From Phocaeicola sp. (GTDB lineage Bacteria > Bacteroidota > Bacteroidia > Bacteroidales > Bacteroidaceae), in the NCBI GenBank assembly GCA_022764505.1, contig JALEQJ010000041.1, positions 1 through 45,173 on the forward strand: a stretch of DNA of 45,173 nt. Direction: 5' to 3'. The translations under genes and the position numbers were made by a program. Positions 14,731 through 23,694 of the stretch are shown piece by piece. Every line of letters starts with the position of its first letter. Within the stretch, counting starts at the first letter, position 1. Below the pieces are notes generated by a model. The model searched no databases. It was given only the letters and a program-made list of their open reading frames with translations, and was not told the origin of the DNA.

Positions 14731-17361
14731 TTATTCTAATCGGTGAATGACTTTGAGTAATTGTTCACCCAATCCGATGGTATATCCTTCGGACTCAAAT
14801 ACTACTCTATTGAAAGTATCCCCGATGAAGATAATAGGTAGCGCACCATCATTGCTACTATTCATACTTGTCGTGATTTGTTTGCGAATTTTGTTTTGAG
14901 TATCTATACCGAAGATTACATTTTTAGGTAGATTCGGGAAGTCCTCGCGCTTAAATTTGAGGTACTCTTCTTGGCTGCCGAATAGGAATAAAATACTACG
15001 TCCCCATGCTTCCAATTCACTTTTCATTTTTTCTATATCTTTTAGTGCGTGGTTGGTAGGTTCTTTATTGGGTTCCAATAATCCTACCACGAAGTAACCA
15101 CGACCCGTAGTGGAAAGAATGGAAGTTTCTTTATCGGTATGGATAGGTAGGTAGGTTTCTTCGGAATTACAACTGCCTATGACAGAAATAGCTGTTTGGT
15201 CTGTAGGCAACACCAATGGTACAATAGTGGTTTGCTTACCTTCTTTCACTTGGAAGAAAGAAGTTTCTGCCAAAACACTTCCGTCTGCCATTCTATTCCC
15301 TGAAGTAAGCATATAATATCCGGCTTCTACAGGAGTAGCTTTTTTGAATAGACTTTCCCAAGTTCCGTCTTCCGGGTAATTCAAAAGATGGAAACTGCCA
15401 TTCTCCCATTTGGATAGAGTAAAGTGAGCGTAGTAAGCAGGGTTCTTGATGCGTCCTGTAGGAGCAAATGTGAGTTGTAAGCTACCTATGGCAAAACGTC
15501 CCTCACTTTGATTTTCAAAATTGACGAATACCGTATTTTCCCCTTGCTTATAATAAACTTTATTGTCTATCGGGTCTTGCCATGCAGGAATACCCAAAGA
15601 GCGCGCTACAGCTACAAAGAATACTTTCCGAGAGGCATCGGTAGCTATGCGACTTTCCCAAACGGCACGTGGCGAAATAAAATTATTAACGGTATTGATA
15701 TCATCTCTTATGCTAAGATTGTTTATGCACCATTTTAGTAAGCTGCCGGGCTGCCTGCGAAACTCGTTTTGTAGTGCTTGAGGTATGTTTTTTTGGAAGA
15801 AGTTTCTATAAGGTGTCAGTAGCTCCATCGCCACACGTGGGTTGAGTATTTCTTTTACCGGCATATCTACGGTGGTATGCAAGAGATGGTCCAATAGCAC
15901 ATTGGCAGGAGTATCCCTCAAGTCTTTTGGAGTAATAACTCCGAGTAACTCCAGTGCTTGTGTAGATCTTCCGGCATCTACCGCATAGCGTAAGAAGTTC
16001 TTGATTTCTTCGTGATTTCCACGTGATGCAATGAGATAGTCTGCTACCCTTGCAGTATCTAATTGTAGTGAATGTGCAAATTCTTTTGCTATCTCACGAG
16101 TAGGGAAGGAGTTTACATACGCTGTTCTGATGGCATCTTCTTCTGCCATTTGGTGAGCGTTGGCGGCTCTTTGTTCTTCTGTAACTTGCGGTTGATTGTT
16201 GTTTTCTTTAGGTGGAATGATGTGATAACTTTGGCGATAGGTTTCTCCTACTGTTTTATCCAATACGATGGTGGTGAGTGCTTCTTTTCCCGAAGTTACT
16301 TTTCCTATGCCATACTTATCTCCTTGTGTGGCGAGTATAAACAGATCTCCTAAGCCTGCACGAAGAGAAGTTTTGCCCATAGCATCAGTGCTTTTTACAG
16401 AAGCCGGATAGAACTCTGCATAATTGTAGATACGGAACTCTATATGTGCATTTGCTACAGGTTTGTTTTGTGTATCTACTACTTGCACCATATTATTTGC
16501 CGTAGAAGCATAGATGTCTGTTACGTTTATTTCTGTATAGTTTGGGGTACGTTTCATCACATCTTCGGGACCGTTGTACACACCGAAAACTTTGGTGTGC
16601 ATAAGCATACCACGAGAAGCAGGTGCATTGAACCAACCTAAATTGAGAACGGGTTCAGGTTCGCATGCACCGAGGAAATACCATTTTCCATCTGCCCACG
16701 CTTCTACCCATGCATGGTTATCGTCTGTGTGTGCCCAACGTGGGGTATAAACCTGTCTGGCAGGAATACCTACAGAACGCAATGCGGCTACAAGGAAGGT
16801 AGATTCTTCTCCACAGCGTCCATAAGCTGTTTTTACGCTGGCAAGTGATGAACTTGTTCTACTGTCCGAAGGTGTATAAACTACTTTTTCGTGGCACCAA
16901 TGATTCACTGCCAAGATGGCATCGTAACCATTTTTACCTTGCAGACGAGGAAGAATTTCTGCCGGGAATATAAGTCGGGAGCGGTCTAAGTTTTCATTAT
17001 TTACACGTATGGGGAGTACGAAGTGCCGAAAAATATAGTCGGGAATATGGCTGTTCCATATGGCAGTATTGCGCATACGGAGAGTAGAACGTACTTGTTC
17101 TAAATAAAATTCTCCACTGTAGTCTACGGCATCTGCTACGGTCATATATGCATATAGGAAGGTCAGTGCCTCTTTTTCTTCTGCTGAGAGTTTTTTGTCT
17201 TTCAGTAGCGACAGAGGATTGACAGAAGGAAACTGTTTGGCTTTCTGTGCAAAATCCTTGTACACTTGTTGCTTATAAGCAGGATCATTGCCTAATATGC
17301 CGTCTGCTAAAACAGGCATAGAGAGAATTAGGCAGAGGAGTAAGGAGAAAATCTTTTTCAT
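14731..17361 (-). CDS. Exported transglutaminase-like protein with thioredoxin-like tail
   Basis: 876 aa with a signal peptide (MKKIFSLLLCLILSMPVLA). A transglutaminase/cysteine-protease-like core lies at about 140-260: catalytic Cys in TAYGRCGEESTFLVAALRS, His in TDDNHAWVEAW and the acidic GACEPEP segment. A carboxypeptidase-regulatory-like beta domain follows (about 285-370), then a helical stretch, a second transglutaminase-like remnant (DASRKVFFVAVARSLGIPAW, with no Cys in the helix) and a C-terminal alpha/beta domain (about 745-876) with the shape of a thioredoxin fold but without CXXC. Similar large proteins occur in Bacteroidales; the substrate is unknown. No operon partner is evident; nagB lies upstream with a hairpin between. 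Confidence 0.82.
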   Translation of the reverse strand: MKKIFSLLLCLILSMPVLADGILGNDPAYKQQVYKDFAQKAKQFPSVNPLSLLKDKKLSAEEKEALTFLYAYMTVADAVDYSGEFYLEQVRSTLRMRNTAIWNSHIPDYIFRHFVLPIRVNNENLDRSRLIFPAEILPRLQGKNGYDAILAVNHWCHEKVVYTPSDSRTSSSLASVKTAYGRCGEESTFLVAALRSVGIPARQVYTPRWAHTDDNHAWVEAWADGKWYFLGACEPEPVLNLGWFNAPASRGMLMHTKVFGVYNGPEDVMKRTPNYTEINVTDIYASTANNMVQVVDTQNKPVANAHIEFRIYNYAEFYPASVKSTDAMGKTSLRAGLGDLFILATQGDKYGIGKVTSGKEALTTIVLDKTVGETYRQSYHIIPPKENNNQPQVTEEQRAANAHQMAEEDAIRTAYVNSFPTREIAKEFAHSLQLDTARVADYLIASRGNHEEIKNFLRYAVDAGRSTQALELLGVITPKDLRDTPANVLLDHLLHTTVDMPVKEILNPRVAMELLTPYRNFFQKNIPQALQNEFRRQPGSLLKWCINNLSIRDDINTVNNFISPRAVWESRIATDASRKVFFVAVARSLGIPAWQDPIDNKVYYKQGENTVFVNFENQSEGRFAIGSLQLTFAPTGRIKNPAYYAHFTLSKWENGSFHLLNYPEDGTWESLFKKATPVEAGYYMLTSGNRMADGSVLAETSFFQVKEGKQTTIVPLVLPTDQTAISVIGSCNSEETYLPIHTDKETSILSTTGRGYFVVGLLEPNKEPTNHALKDIEKMKSELEAWGRSILFLFGSQEEYLKFKREDFPNLPKNVIFGIDTQNKIRKQITTSMNSSNDGALPIIFIGDTFNRVVFESEGYTIGLGEQLLKVIHRLE

Positions 17362-17382
17362 GGATTGTTTATTTATGCAAGA

Positions 17383-17445
17383 AAAAAGCTACGAATGGGA
17401 TATAAGGCGCAAAAAGTTCTGTCTTATAGCCAACTCATAGCTTTT
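17383..17445 (-). terminator. Probable terminator of nagB
   Basis: An outer stem AAAAGCTA (17384-17391) / TAGCTTTT (17438-17445) encloses TATAAG/CTTATA. On the minus strand the outer stem ends in a T-run (TTTTTTC). It lies between nagB and the transglutaminase-like gene. Confidence 0.6.
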
Positions 17446-17461
17446 GTAGAGGTGAATGGGA

Positions 17462-18253
17462 TTATAAATTGTCCTTTTCTATATCCTTAAAGTATTTATA
17501 AGTACCATGCTTCAGTTCGTCTGTAGCGGCTTCATCACATACGATGATGCCATGTGGGTGCATTTGTAGCGCACTGATGGTCCACATATGGCAAACACTG
17601 CCTTCTATGGCGTGTCTCAAGGCACGTGCTTTTCCTATACCATTGCAGAGAATGAGTACTTCTTTGGCATCGAGTACAGTGCCTACACCTACAGTGAGTG
17701 CTGTTTTGGGTACTTTGTTTACATCATTGTCAAAGAAGCGAGAGTTTGCTACGATGGTATCTGTAGTCAGCGTTTTAATACGTGTACGTGAAGAGAGGGA
17801 AGAGCCCGGTTCATTGAAAGCGATGTGTCCATCTGGTCCTATACCTCCCAAGAATAAGTCTATACCACCTACGGCACGTATGCCGGCTTCGTATTGTGCG
17901 CATTCTTCTGTGAGGTCTGCCGCATTGCCATTGAGGATATGGATATTTTCTTTACGAATATCTATATGATTGAAGAAGTTATTGTACATAAAAGAGTGGT
18001 AGCTTTCCGGGTGTTCTTCCGGCAAACCTACGTACTCGTCCATATTGAAAGTGATGACATTTTGGAAAGAAACTTTTCCTGCTTTGTATAACTCTATGAG
18101 TGCCTTATACATTCCGAGTGGTGAAGAACCGGTAGGGAGTCCTAATACGAAAGGTTTTTCTGCTGTGGGTTTTGCTGCATTGATTTTTTGAGCTACATAA
18201 TTGGCAGCCCATTGGGATAGACGTTGATAGTCTGGTTGGATAATTACTCTCAT
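17462..18253 (-). CDS. nagB: Glucosamine-6-phosphate deaminase
   Basis: 263 aa, the usual bacterial length. It converts glucosamine-6-phosphate to fructose-6-phosphate and ammonia, feeding amino sugars into glycolysis. Motifs: [21 protein letters not shown] (phosphate binding, about 38-58), FNMDEYVGL with the proton-acceptor Asp (about 72), and [17 protein letters not shown] with the catalytic Asp/His/Glu group (about 136-152). It has its own promoter and a hairpin downstream. With the fucosidase operon nearby it suggests host-glycan use, though the genes are not linked in one transcript. Confidence 0.97.
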   Translation of the reverse strand: MRVIIQPDYQRLSQWAANYVAQKINAAKPTAEKPFVLGLPTGSSPLGMYKALIELYKAGKVSFQNVITFNMDEYVGLPEEHPESYHSFMYNNFFNHIDIRKENIHILNGNAADLTEECAQYEAGIRAVGGIDLFLGGIGPDGHIAFNEPGSSLSSRTRIKTLTTDTIVANSRFFDNDVNKVPKTALTVGVGTVLDAKEVLILCNGIGKARALRHAIEGSVCHMWTISALQMHPHGIIVCDEAATDELKHGTYKYFKDIEKDNL

Positions 18254-18322
18254 CTTTGTTAAGTTTTTTATACTTGTTCTGATAAAACCCTCATTGGGGT
18301 GTTTTCCTTTAATAATAGGCTA

Positions 18323-18353
18323 CAAAATTAAAAATGATGTACATACAAGCCAA
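18323..18353 (-). promoter_or_regulatory. nagB promoter
   Basis: Minus strand: -33 TTG (18351-18353), 20 nt, -7 TAATTTTG (18323-18330). It lies about 70 nt before the start codon, leaving a moderate leader. Confidence 0.6.
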
Positions 18354-18512
18354 GAAACTTCTTACCTTTTTGGCAGAATGATAGCTAAAAGAAGCTTCTT
18401 TTTTCGTTTTGTTTTCTTACTGATGTAGTTCGTATTCACTATGTTTTGAATAAAATTCACTGGTTGCAAAATTTCATTTTATCTTAGCTCTTGGCAAGAT
18501 GAGGCAGAGTGC

Positions 18513-18543
18513 TTGCAAAGTAGAAATGCAGGGCTTACCTTTG
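18513..18543 (+). promoter_or_regulatory. DPP IV promoter
   Basis: -33 TTG (18513-18515), 20 nt, -7 TACCTTTG (18536-18543). Transcription would start near 18550, which rules out upstream in-frame starts and supports the ATG at 18579. Confidence 0.75.
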
Positions 18544-18578
18544 TAACACGAGTGAAATTTCAAAAAAATAAGAGATAT

Positions 18579-20780
18579 ATGAAAAGACTTTTGGTAATTT
18601 GTTGTGCTTTGATAGTCTGCCTTTGGGCGCAAGCGCAATATGTTTCTATGAAGGAAATAGCTTCTGGAAAGTATAGGGAAAAGGGTGTGTATGGATTGAA
18701 CTCTATGAAGGACGGAGAGCATTATACACGGTTGAGTGATGACCACAAGCAGATCTTACGTTATGCTTTCAAGACAGGGAAGCAGGTAGATGTACTCTTC
18801 GATGTAGAGAAGGTAAGAGGAGAAAAATTGGACTACATAGACGGTTATATATTTTCTCCGGATGAGCAGTTGATACTTCTGAGAACTCAAACAAAGTCTG
18901 TCTATAGACATTCTTATACAGCAGAACACTATATATATAATATGAAGAACAATAAGATGGAACCTCTGTCTACGGCAGGTCCACAGCAAGTTCCTCTCTT
19001 TTCTCCAGACGGTACACAGATAGCTTTCGTACGTAAGAACAATATCTACTTGGTAAAGCTACTTTTTGACAACGCAGAATCCCAAGTAACCAAAGATGGA
19101 GAGTTTAATAGGGTTATCAATGGTATTCCGGATTGGGTATACGAAGAAGAATTTGCTTATAACCGAGCTTTCACTTTCAGTGCAGATAGTAAGATGATAG
19201 CTTATGTACGCTTTGATGAATCTGCTGTGCAAACTTACAATTTCCCTTTGTATAGAGGACAGTATCCTGCGCACGAAGGTTTTGCCGATTATCCCGGTAG
19301 CTATAGCTATAAATACCCTAAGGCAGGTTATGCCAATTCTAAAGTAAGTGTGCATACTTTTGATATAAAGAGTCAAGTAACTCGCAAAGTAGATGTGCCA
19401 CTTGGAGAAGAGGATTATATCCCTCGCATTCGTTTCACTTCGGATCCGGATAAACTCGCTATAGTAACTCTGAACAGACATCAAAATAAAATGGACGTTT
19501 ATATGGCAAATCCACGTAGCTTGGTGTGTAAACTTACCATCAGAGACGAAGATAGCCGTTACATCAATGAGAGTGCGTATGGAGAAATGGGTATTTATAA
19601 TGATCATATCGTGCTGATGAGCGAAAGAGATGGATACAACCATTTGTATTTGTATAATCTTTCCGGACAGTTGTTGAGACAAATTACCAAAGGTAAAGAA
19701 GTAGTACGGGATTTTTTAGGATACAATGAGGCTACGGGAGATTGCTATTATACTACTACAGATGGAAATCCATTGCAAAGCATAGTGTATAAAATAGATG
19801 CCAAAGGGCGAAAGACCAAACTTTCTCAAAGAGAGGGAACGAATAGAGCTGTATTCAGTGCCGGATTTAAGTTCTTCATCAATACTTTTTCCGATGTGAA
19901 TACACCTGCTATTGTTACAATTCACGACAATAAGGGAAAAGAAGTTGCCAAATTATTGGATAATGAGGACTTAAAGAACAGATTGGTAGCTCTGAAACTT
20001 CCTAAAAAAGAATTCTTCAAGTTTCAAACTTCGGAAGGTATAGAATTAAATGGAGTTATGATGAAACCGGTAGATTTTGATCCATCTAAGAAATATCCTG
20101 TGATATTTCACCAATATAGTGGTCCCGGCTCTCAGAAAGTATTGAATCAATGGAGAATAGGAGCAACTTCGGACGGTGGTGTTTTTGAGTCTTATTTCTG
20201 TAATCAAGGCTTTATTATGGTGTGTGTAGATGGACGTGGCACAGGAGGACGTGGCGCAGATTTTGAGAAATGCACCTATCTACAGTTGGGCGTAAGAGAG
20301 GCCAAAGACCAAGTGGAGGCTGCCAAATATATGGCTTCACTTCCTTATGTAGATGGTAATCGTATAGGTATTTGGGGGTGGAGTTTCGGTGGTTATATGA
20401 CACTGATGTCTATGAGCGAGGGTAGTGGCATATTCAAGGCCGGAGTGGCTGTAGCTGCACCCACAGATTGGCGTTTTTATGATAGTGTGTATACAGAACG
20501 TTTTATGCGTACCCCAAAAGAAAACAAGGAAGGTTATGATATGACTTCTGCTATCAGCCGTGCGGGAAAGATGGCAGGAGAATTGCTTCTTATCCATGGT
20601 ACAGCAGATGACAATGTACACTATCAGAATATGGCAGAATATACAGAAGCTTTGGTACAAGCCGGCATTCCTTACCGCTCATTGGTTTATACGAATAGAG
20701 ACCATTTTATCCGTGGTGGGAATACTACAGCTCATCTCTATGAGCAGGTAGCTCGTCACTTTTTAACTTATCTGAAGTAA
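18579..20780 (+). CDS. Dipeptidyl peptidase IV (S9 family), exported
   Basis: 733 aa from ATG 18579, close to the size of P. gingivalis DPP IV. Signal peptide MKRLLVICCALIVCLWAQAQ. An eight-bladed propeller domain (about 30-490) carries the substrate N-terminus-binding motif DWVYEEEFAYN. The C-terminal alpha/beta-hydrolase domain has the catalytic Ser602 in GWSFGGY, Asp in HGTADDNVH and His in NRDHFI, plus the FYDSVYTERFM motif typical of DPP IV. It cuts Xaa-Pro (or Xaa-Ala) dipeptides from peptides, feeding the dipeptide nutrition common to asaccharolytic Bacteroidales. Monocistronic, with its own promoter and terminator. Confidence 0.95.
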   Translation: MKRLLVICCALIVCLWAQAQYVSMKEIASGKYREKGVYGLNSMKDGEHYTRLSDDHKQILRYAFKTGKQVDVLFDVEKVRGEKLDYIDGYIFSPDEQLILLRTQTKSVYRHSYTAEHYIYNMKNNKMEPLSTAGPQQVPLFSPDGTQIAFVRKNNIYLVKLLFDNAESQVTKDGEFNRVINGIPDWVYEEEFAYNRAFTFSADSKMIAYVRFDESAVQTYNFPLYRGQYPAHEGFADYPGSYSYKYPKAGYANSKVSVHTFDIKSQVTRKVDVPLGEEDYIPRIRFTSDPDKLAIVTLNRHQNKMDVYMANPRSLVCKLTIRDEDSRYINESAYGEMGIYNDHIVLMSERDGYNHLYLYNLSGQLLRQITKGKEVVRDFLGYNEATGDCYYTTTDGNPLQSIVYKIDAKGRKTKLSQREGTNRAVFSAGFKFFINTFSDVNTPAIVTIHDNKGKEVAKLLDNEDLKNRLVALKLPKKEFFKFQTSEGIELNGVMMKPVDFDPSKKYPVIFHQYSGPGSQKVLNQWRIGATSDGGVFESYFCNQGFIMVCVDGRGTGGRGADFEKCTYLQLGVREAKDQVEAAKYMASLPYVDGNRIGIWGWSFGGYMTLMSMSEGSGIFKAGVAVAAPTDWRFYDSVYTERFMRTPKENKEGYDMTSAISRAGKMAGELLLIHGTADDNVHYQNMAEYTEALVQAGIPYRSLVYTNRDHFIRGGNTTAHLYEQVARHFLTYLK

Positions 20781-20803
20781 TATATCGATTGCGTTTTTTT
20801 ACT

Positions 20804-20845
20804 ATAAAAGCTGTGGTAAACTATTATGTTTACCACAGCTTTTAT
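20804..20845 (+). terminator. Terminator of the DPP IV gene
   Basis: A perfect 16-bp stem AAAAGCTGTGGTAAAC (20806-20821) with 20828-20843 and loop TATTAT, then TATTTTG. Confidence 0.9.
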
Positions 20846-20919
20846 TTTGTGTATTGTTTTGTTCCTTTATTCAGCTATCGCTTTTATTGGGATTGCATAA
20901 TTTTCAAATTATCAATTCT

Positions 20920-21441
20920 CTATGCTTGAGTATCCCAAAGACCTTTCATTGCAACCTCCTCTTGTCTGATACGGACAATAAGCAAGCATAGATACAATGG
21001 GAAGCCTATGGAGAGAGTTGTCCACGCGTTACAAAGTAGTGCCACACCGATGAGTTCTGGTATAATGTTCAGAAAATAGTTGGGGTGACGTACCGTACGA
21101 AACAAGAAACTACGTTCAATGCGTTGGTTGGGAACGATGTATAACTTCACCGTCCATACATCTCTCAGTTTATAGATAACGTAGAACAGTATCCCATAGG
21201 CGAAGGTCATAACTCCTATGCCGGCAAGTGATATACTATTGAAGTCAGAACCTTTGCTGTAGGCTTCGTAAAGTGCTCCAAAATAATAAGCTATGTGTGC
21301 TAATGTAAGCAATAGGGAATTGAGTTTTCCGTATTGCTTTGCTCTTTTCTTCAGCAAGAGTTTTTCATTACGAATGGAAAACGATAGGGAAACCAATCGT
21401 AAAACAAAGAAACAGATAAATGTAATAATAATGTATTTCAT
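20920..21441 (-). CDS. Isoprenylcysteine carboxyl methyltransferase-like membrane protein
   Basis: 173 aa with about five membrane segments. The C-terminal half has the family signature RTVRHPNYFLNIIPELIGVALL followed by a second helix and RIRQEEVAMKGLW, where the RHPxY and the late Glu pair form the SAM pocket in ICMT/NNMT-like integral-membrane methyltransferases. Bacterial members' substrates are mostly unknown; some act on lipids or fatty-acyl groups. It stands alone between DPP IV and ettA with its own promoter. Confidence 0.8.
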   Translation of the reverse strand: MKYIIITFICFFVLRLVSLSFSIRNEKLLLKKRAKQYGKLNSLLLTLAHIAYYFGALYEAYSKGSDFNSISLAGIGVMTFAYGILFYVIYKLRDVWTVKLYIVPNQRIERSFLFRTVRHPNYFLNIIPELIGVALLCNAWTTLSIGFPLYLCLLIVRIRQEEVAMKGLWDTQA

Positions 21442-21492
21442 ATTTAATTGTCAATTAGTTGTTTTATGAATAATGTCAGGTATTTAGGGTTG

Positions 21493-21523
21493 CAAAGGTA
21501 CGATGTTTAACACAACTGCACAA
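21493..21523 (-). promoter_or_regulatory. Promoter of the ICMT-like gene
   Basis: Minus strand: -33 TTG (21521-21523), 20 nt, -7 TACCTTTG (21493-21500), about 50 nt before the ATG. Confidence 0.7.
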
Positions 21524-21566
21524 TCCCTTAAAGTACTTATTTCGTAGATTGAAACAGCCGTATAAG

Positions 21567-21600
21567 AAAAAAGGCTATTCATTTTTGAACAGCCTTTTAT
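21567..21600 (-). terminator. ettA terminator
   Basis: AAAGGCT.TTCA (21570-21581) pairs with TGAA.AGCCTTT (21586-21597) around TTTT, and on the minus strand is followed by T residues. Confidence 0.75.
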
Positions 21601-21619
21601 GCGTAATACTGTGGAGATA

Positions 21620-23305
21620 TTACTCCATGAGTTTTCTATAGCGTACACGTTTAGGCTCTACATTGCCCATACGTTTCATCTTATTTTCTTCGTATTCTGT
21701 GTAAGAACCTTCAAAGAAGAATACTTCACTATTCCCTTCGAAAGCAAGAATATGTGTACAGATACGGTCTAAGAACCAGCGGTCGTGGCTGATGACTACT
21801 GCACAACCTGCAAAACTTTCCAACCCTTCTTCCAAAGCACGTAGTGTATTTACGTCTATATCATTGGTTGGTTCGTCCAGAAGCAATACGTTTCCTTCTT
21901 CTTTCAGTGCCATAGCAAGATGTAGACGATTTCTTTCTCCACCGGACAGAACGCCACAGAGTTTTTCTTGATCAGCTCCGGAGAAATTGAAACGGCTGAG
22001 ATAAGCACGTGCATTGACATCTCTATTGCCCATACGAATGAGATCGTTTCCACCACTTATTACTTGATAAACGCTCTTGGCAGGGTCTATATCTTTGTGT
22101 TGTTGGTCTACATACGCTACTTTTACAGTGTCTCCTACTTCAAAGTTGCCTTTATCCACTTGTTCCAATCCCATAATGAGACGGAAGAGTGTCGTTTTAC
22201 CGGCACCGTTGGGACCTATTACACCTACTATACCATTGGGAGGAAGCATAAAGTTGAGGTCGTCAAAGAGTAATTTCTCTCCATAGGCTTTTCCTACGTG
22301 TACAGCTTCTATTACCTTGTTTCCTAATCGTGGTCCATTCGGGATAAAAATTTCCAGTTTTTCTTCTTTTTCTTTGATGTCTTCACTCATAAGTTTGTCG
22401 TATGAATTCAGACGTGCTTTCCCTTTGGCTTGTCTTGCTTTGGGTGCCATACGTACCCATTCCAATTCTCTTTCTAAAGTTTTGCGACGTTTGCTGGCTG
22501 TTTTTTCTTCCATTTCCATACGCTTGGTCTTTTGCTCTAACCAACTGGAGTAATTACCCTTCCATGGAATACCTTCTCCTCTGTCTAATTCCAAAATCCA
22601 ACCTGCCACATGATCCAAGAAATAGCGATCGTGGGTTACAGCTATTACAGTTCCTTCGTATTGTTGTAGGTGTTGTTCCAGCCAGTCTATGCTTTCTGCG
22701 TCCAAGTGGTTGGTAGGTTCGTCCAATAAGAGAATGTCTGGTTTTTGTAGCAATAGGCGACATAGGGCAACACGTCTTCTTTCTCCTCCCGATAGATGTT
22801 TCACGAGCTGATCTTCCGGGGGACAACGCAGAGCGTCCATAGCTCTTTCCAATTTGCTGTCCAAGTTCCATGCATCTGTAGCATCTATGATGTCCTGCAA
22901 TTCGGCTTGACGAGCGAAGAGTTCATTCATCTTGTCTCCATCTTCGTAGTACTCTGGCAATGCGAATTTCAGGTTGATGTCTTCATATTCATTGAGTGCG
23001 TCTACGATGGGCTTCACTCCCTCCATAACAATTTCTTTTACGGTCTTATCTTCGTCAAGTTGTGGCTCCTGTGCCAAGTAACCTACAGAATATCCCGGAG
23101 AAAAAACTACTTCTCCTTGGTAGCTTTGCTCTAATCCTGCAATGATTTTCATAAGGGTAGACTTTCCGGAACCATTCAGACCTATGATACCTATTTTTGC
23201 TCCGTAGAAGAAGGATAAATAGATGTCTTTGAGCACTTGCTTATTGTTTTGGAAGGTCTTGCTCACACCTACCATAGAAAAGATAATTTTCTTATCGTCT
23301 GCCAT
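21620..23305 (-). CDS. ettA: Energy-dependent translational throttle protein EttA (ABC-F)
   Basis: 561 aa, the EttA length. Two ABC ATPase domains with no membrane part: Walker A GLNGSGKST and GPNGAGKTT, signature LSGGERRRV and LSGGERNRL, Walker B DILLLDEPTNHLD and NVLLLDEPTNDID. The linker between them (about 240-320, with KTKRMEMEEKTASKRRKTLERELEWVR) is the P-site tRNA interaction motif, and the short arm in domain 1 fits EttA rather than other ABC-F types. EttA gates the first elongation steps according to ATP level by sitting in the ribosomal E site. Single gene with a strong promoter. Confidence 0.96.
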   Translation of the reverse strand: MADDKKIIFSMVGVSKTFQNNKQVLKDIYLSFFYGAKIGIIGLNGSGKSTLMKIIAGLEQSYQGEVVFSPGYSVGYLAQEPQLDEDKTVKEIVMEGVKPIVDALNEYEDINLKFALPEYYEDGDKMNELFARQAELQDIIDATDAWNLDSKLERAMDALRCPPEDQLVKHLSGGERRRVALCRLLLQKPDILLLDEPTNHLDAESIDWLEQHLQQYEGTVIAVTHDRYFLDHVAGWILELDRGEGIPWKGNYSSWLEQKTKRMEMEEKTASKRRKTLERELEWVRMAPKARQAKGKARLNSYDKLMSEDIKEKEEKLEIFIPNGPRLGNKVIEAVHVGKAYGEKLLFDDLNFMLPPNGIVGVIGPNGAGKTTLFRLIMGLEQVDKGNFEVGDTVKVAYVDQQHKDIDPAKSVYQVISGGNDLIRMGNRDVNARAYLSRFNFSGADQEKLCGVLSGGERNRLHLAMALKEEGNVLLLDEPTNDIDVNTLRALEEGLESFAGCAVVISHDRWFLDRICTHILAFEGNSEVFFFEGSYTEYEENKMKRMGNVEPKRVRYRKLME

Positions 23306-23343
23306 ATGTATAATTTTATTGTTTAATTCAAATTCTATTTTTG

Positions 23344-23376
23344 CAAAGATAGAGAAAATACCTTCTTTCCTACAAA
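23344..23376 (-). promoter_or_regulatory. ettA promoter
   Basis: Minus strand: -33 TTTG (23373-23376), 21 nt, -7 TATCTTTG (23344-23351), 38 nt before the start codon. Confidence 0.75.
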
Positions 23377-23485
23377 CCTCTTTTCCCTACCACATAGCAA
23401 ATGAATACAAAGAGATTTTTGCATCATACTGCAATAGTCTTACAAAGTATTTAGAAAGTGATGCTATTTGTTATTTCAAGGTGAA

Positions 23486-23553
23486 GTTTATGTATTTCGT
23501 GCCGAAGTTTATATGAACTTCCATTGAGGTTTACATAAACTTTGGTGCGAAAT
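23486..23553 (+). repeat. Palindromic tandem repeat, copy 1 (22-bp period)
   Basis: Two clear units, GTTTATATGAAC (23507-23518) and GTTTACATAAAC (23529-23540), lie 22 nt apart joined by TTCCATTGAG; a degenerate third (GTTTATGTATTT) starts at 23486. The pair is flanked by ATTTCGTGCC (23494-23503) and GGTGCGAAAT (23544-23553), which pair as RNA using G-U. The same architecture recurs at 44679-44760. Confidence 0.85.
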
Positions 23554-23694
23554 AAATGTTCTGTAGTTTATAGAGAGAAGAAATAGTAAAAAAGGATTGT
23601 TATTTTCACCTGAATAGATGTTTTCCCAATATATTCTCTAATTTTGTCTTGATTGCTTATTCTATAGTTATGAAACTATTATATAACCTATAAT

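Larger units (their letters stand above)
18254..18578. other. Divergent intergenic region nagB / DPP IV
   Basis: It holds two back-to-back primary promoters (nagB on minus, DPP IV on plus) and, between them, an imperfect 12-bp hairpin at 18352-18400 followed by TTTT. The hairpin contains the 16-nt palindrome AAAAGAAGCTTCTTTT (18387-18402). It is not downstream of any recognised gene on the plus strand, so its role is unclear. Confidence 0.5.
23306..23694. other. Intergenic region with tandem palindromic repeat
   Basis: It contains the ettA promoter, a copy of the 22-bp-period palindromic repeat (23486-23553), and a possible -7 element TAATTTTG at 23639-23646 for the lipoprotein to the right (no good -33 seen). 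No gene is supported. Confidence 0.6.
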
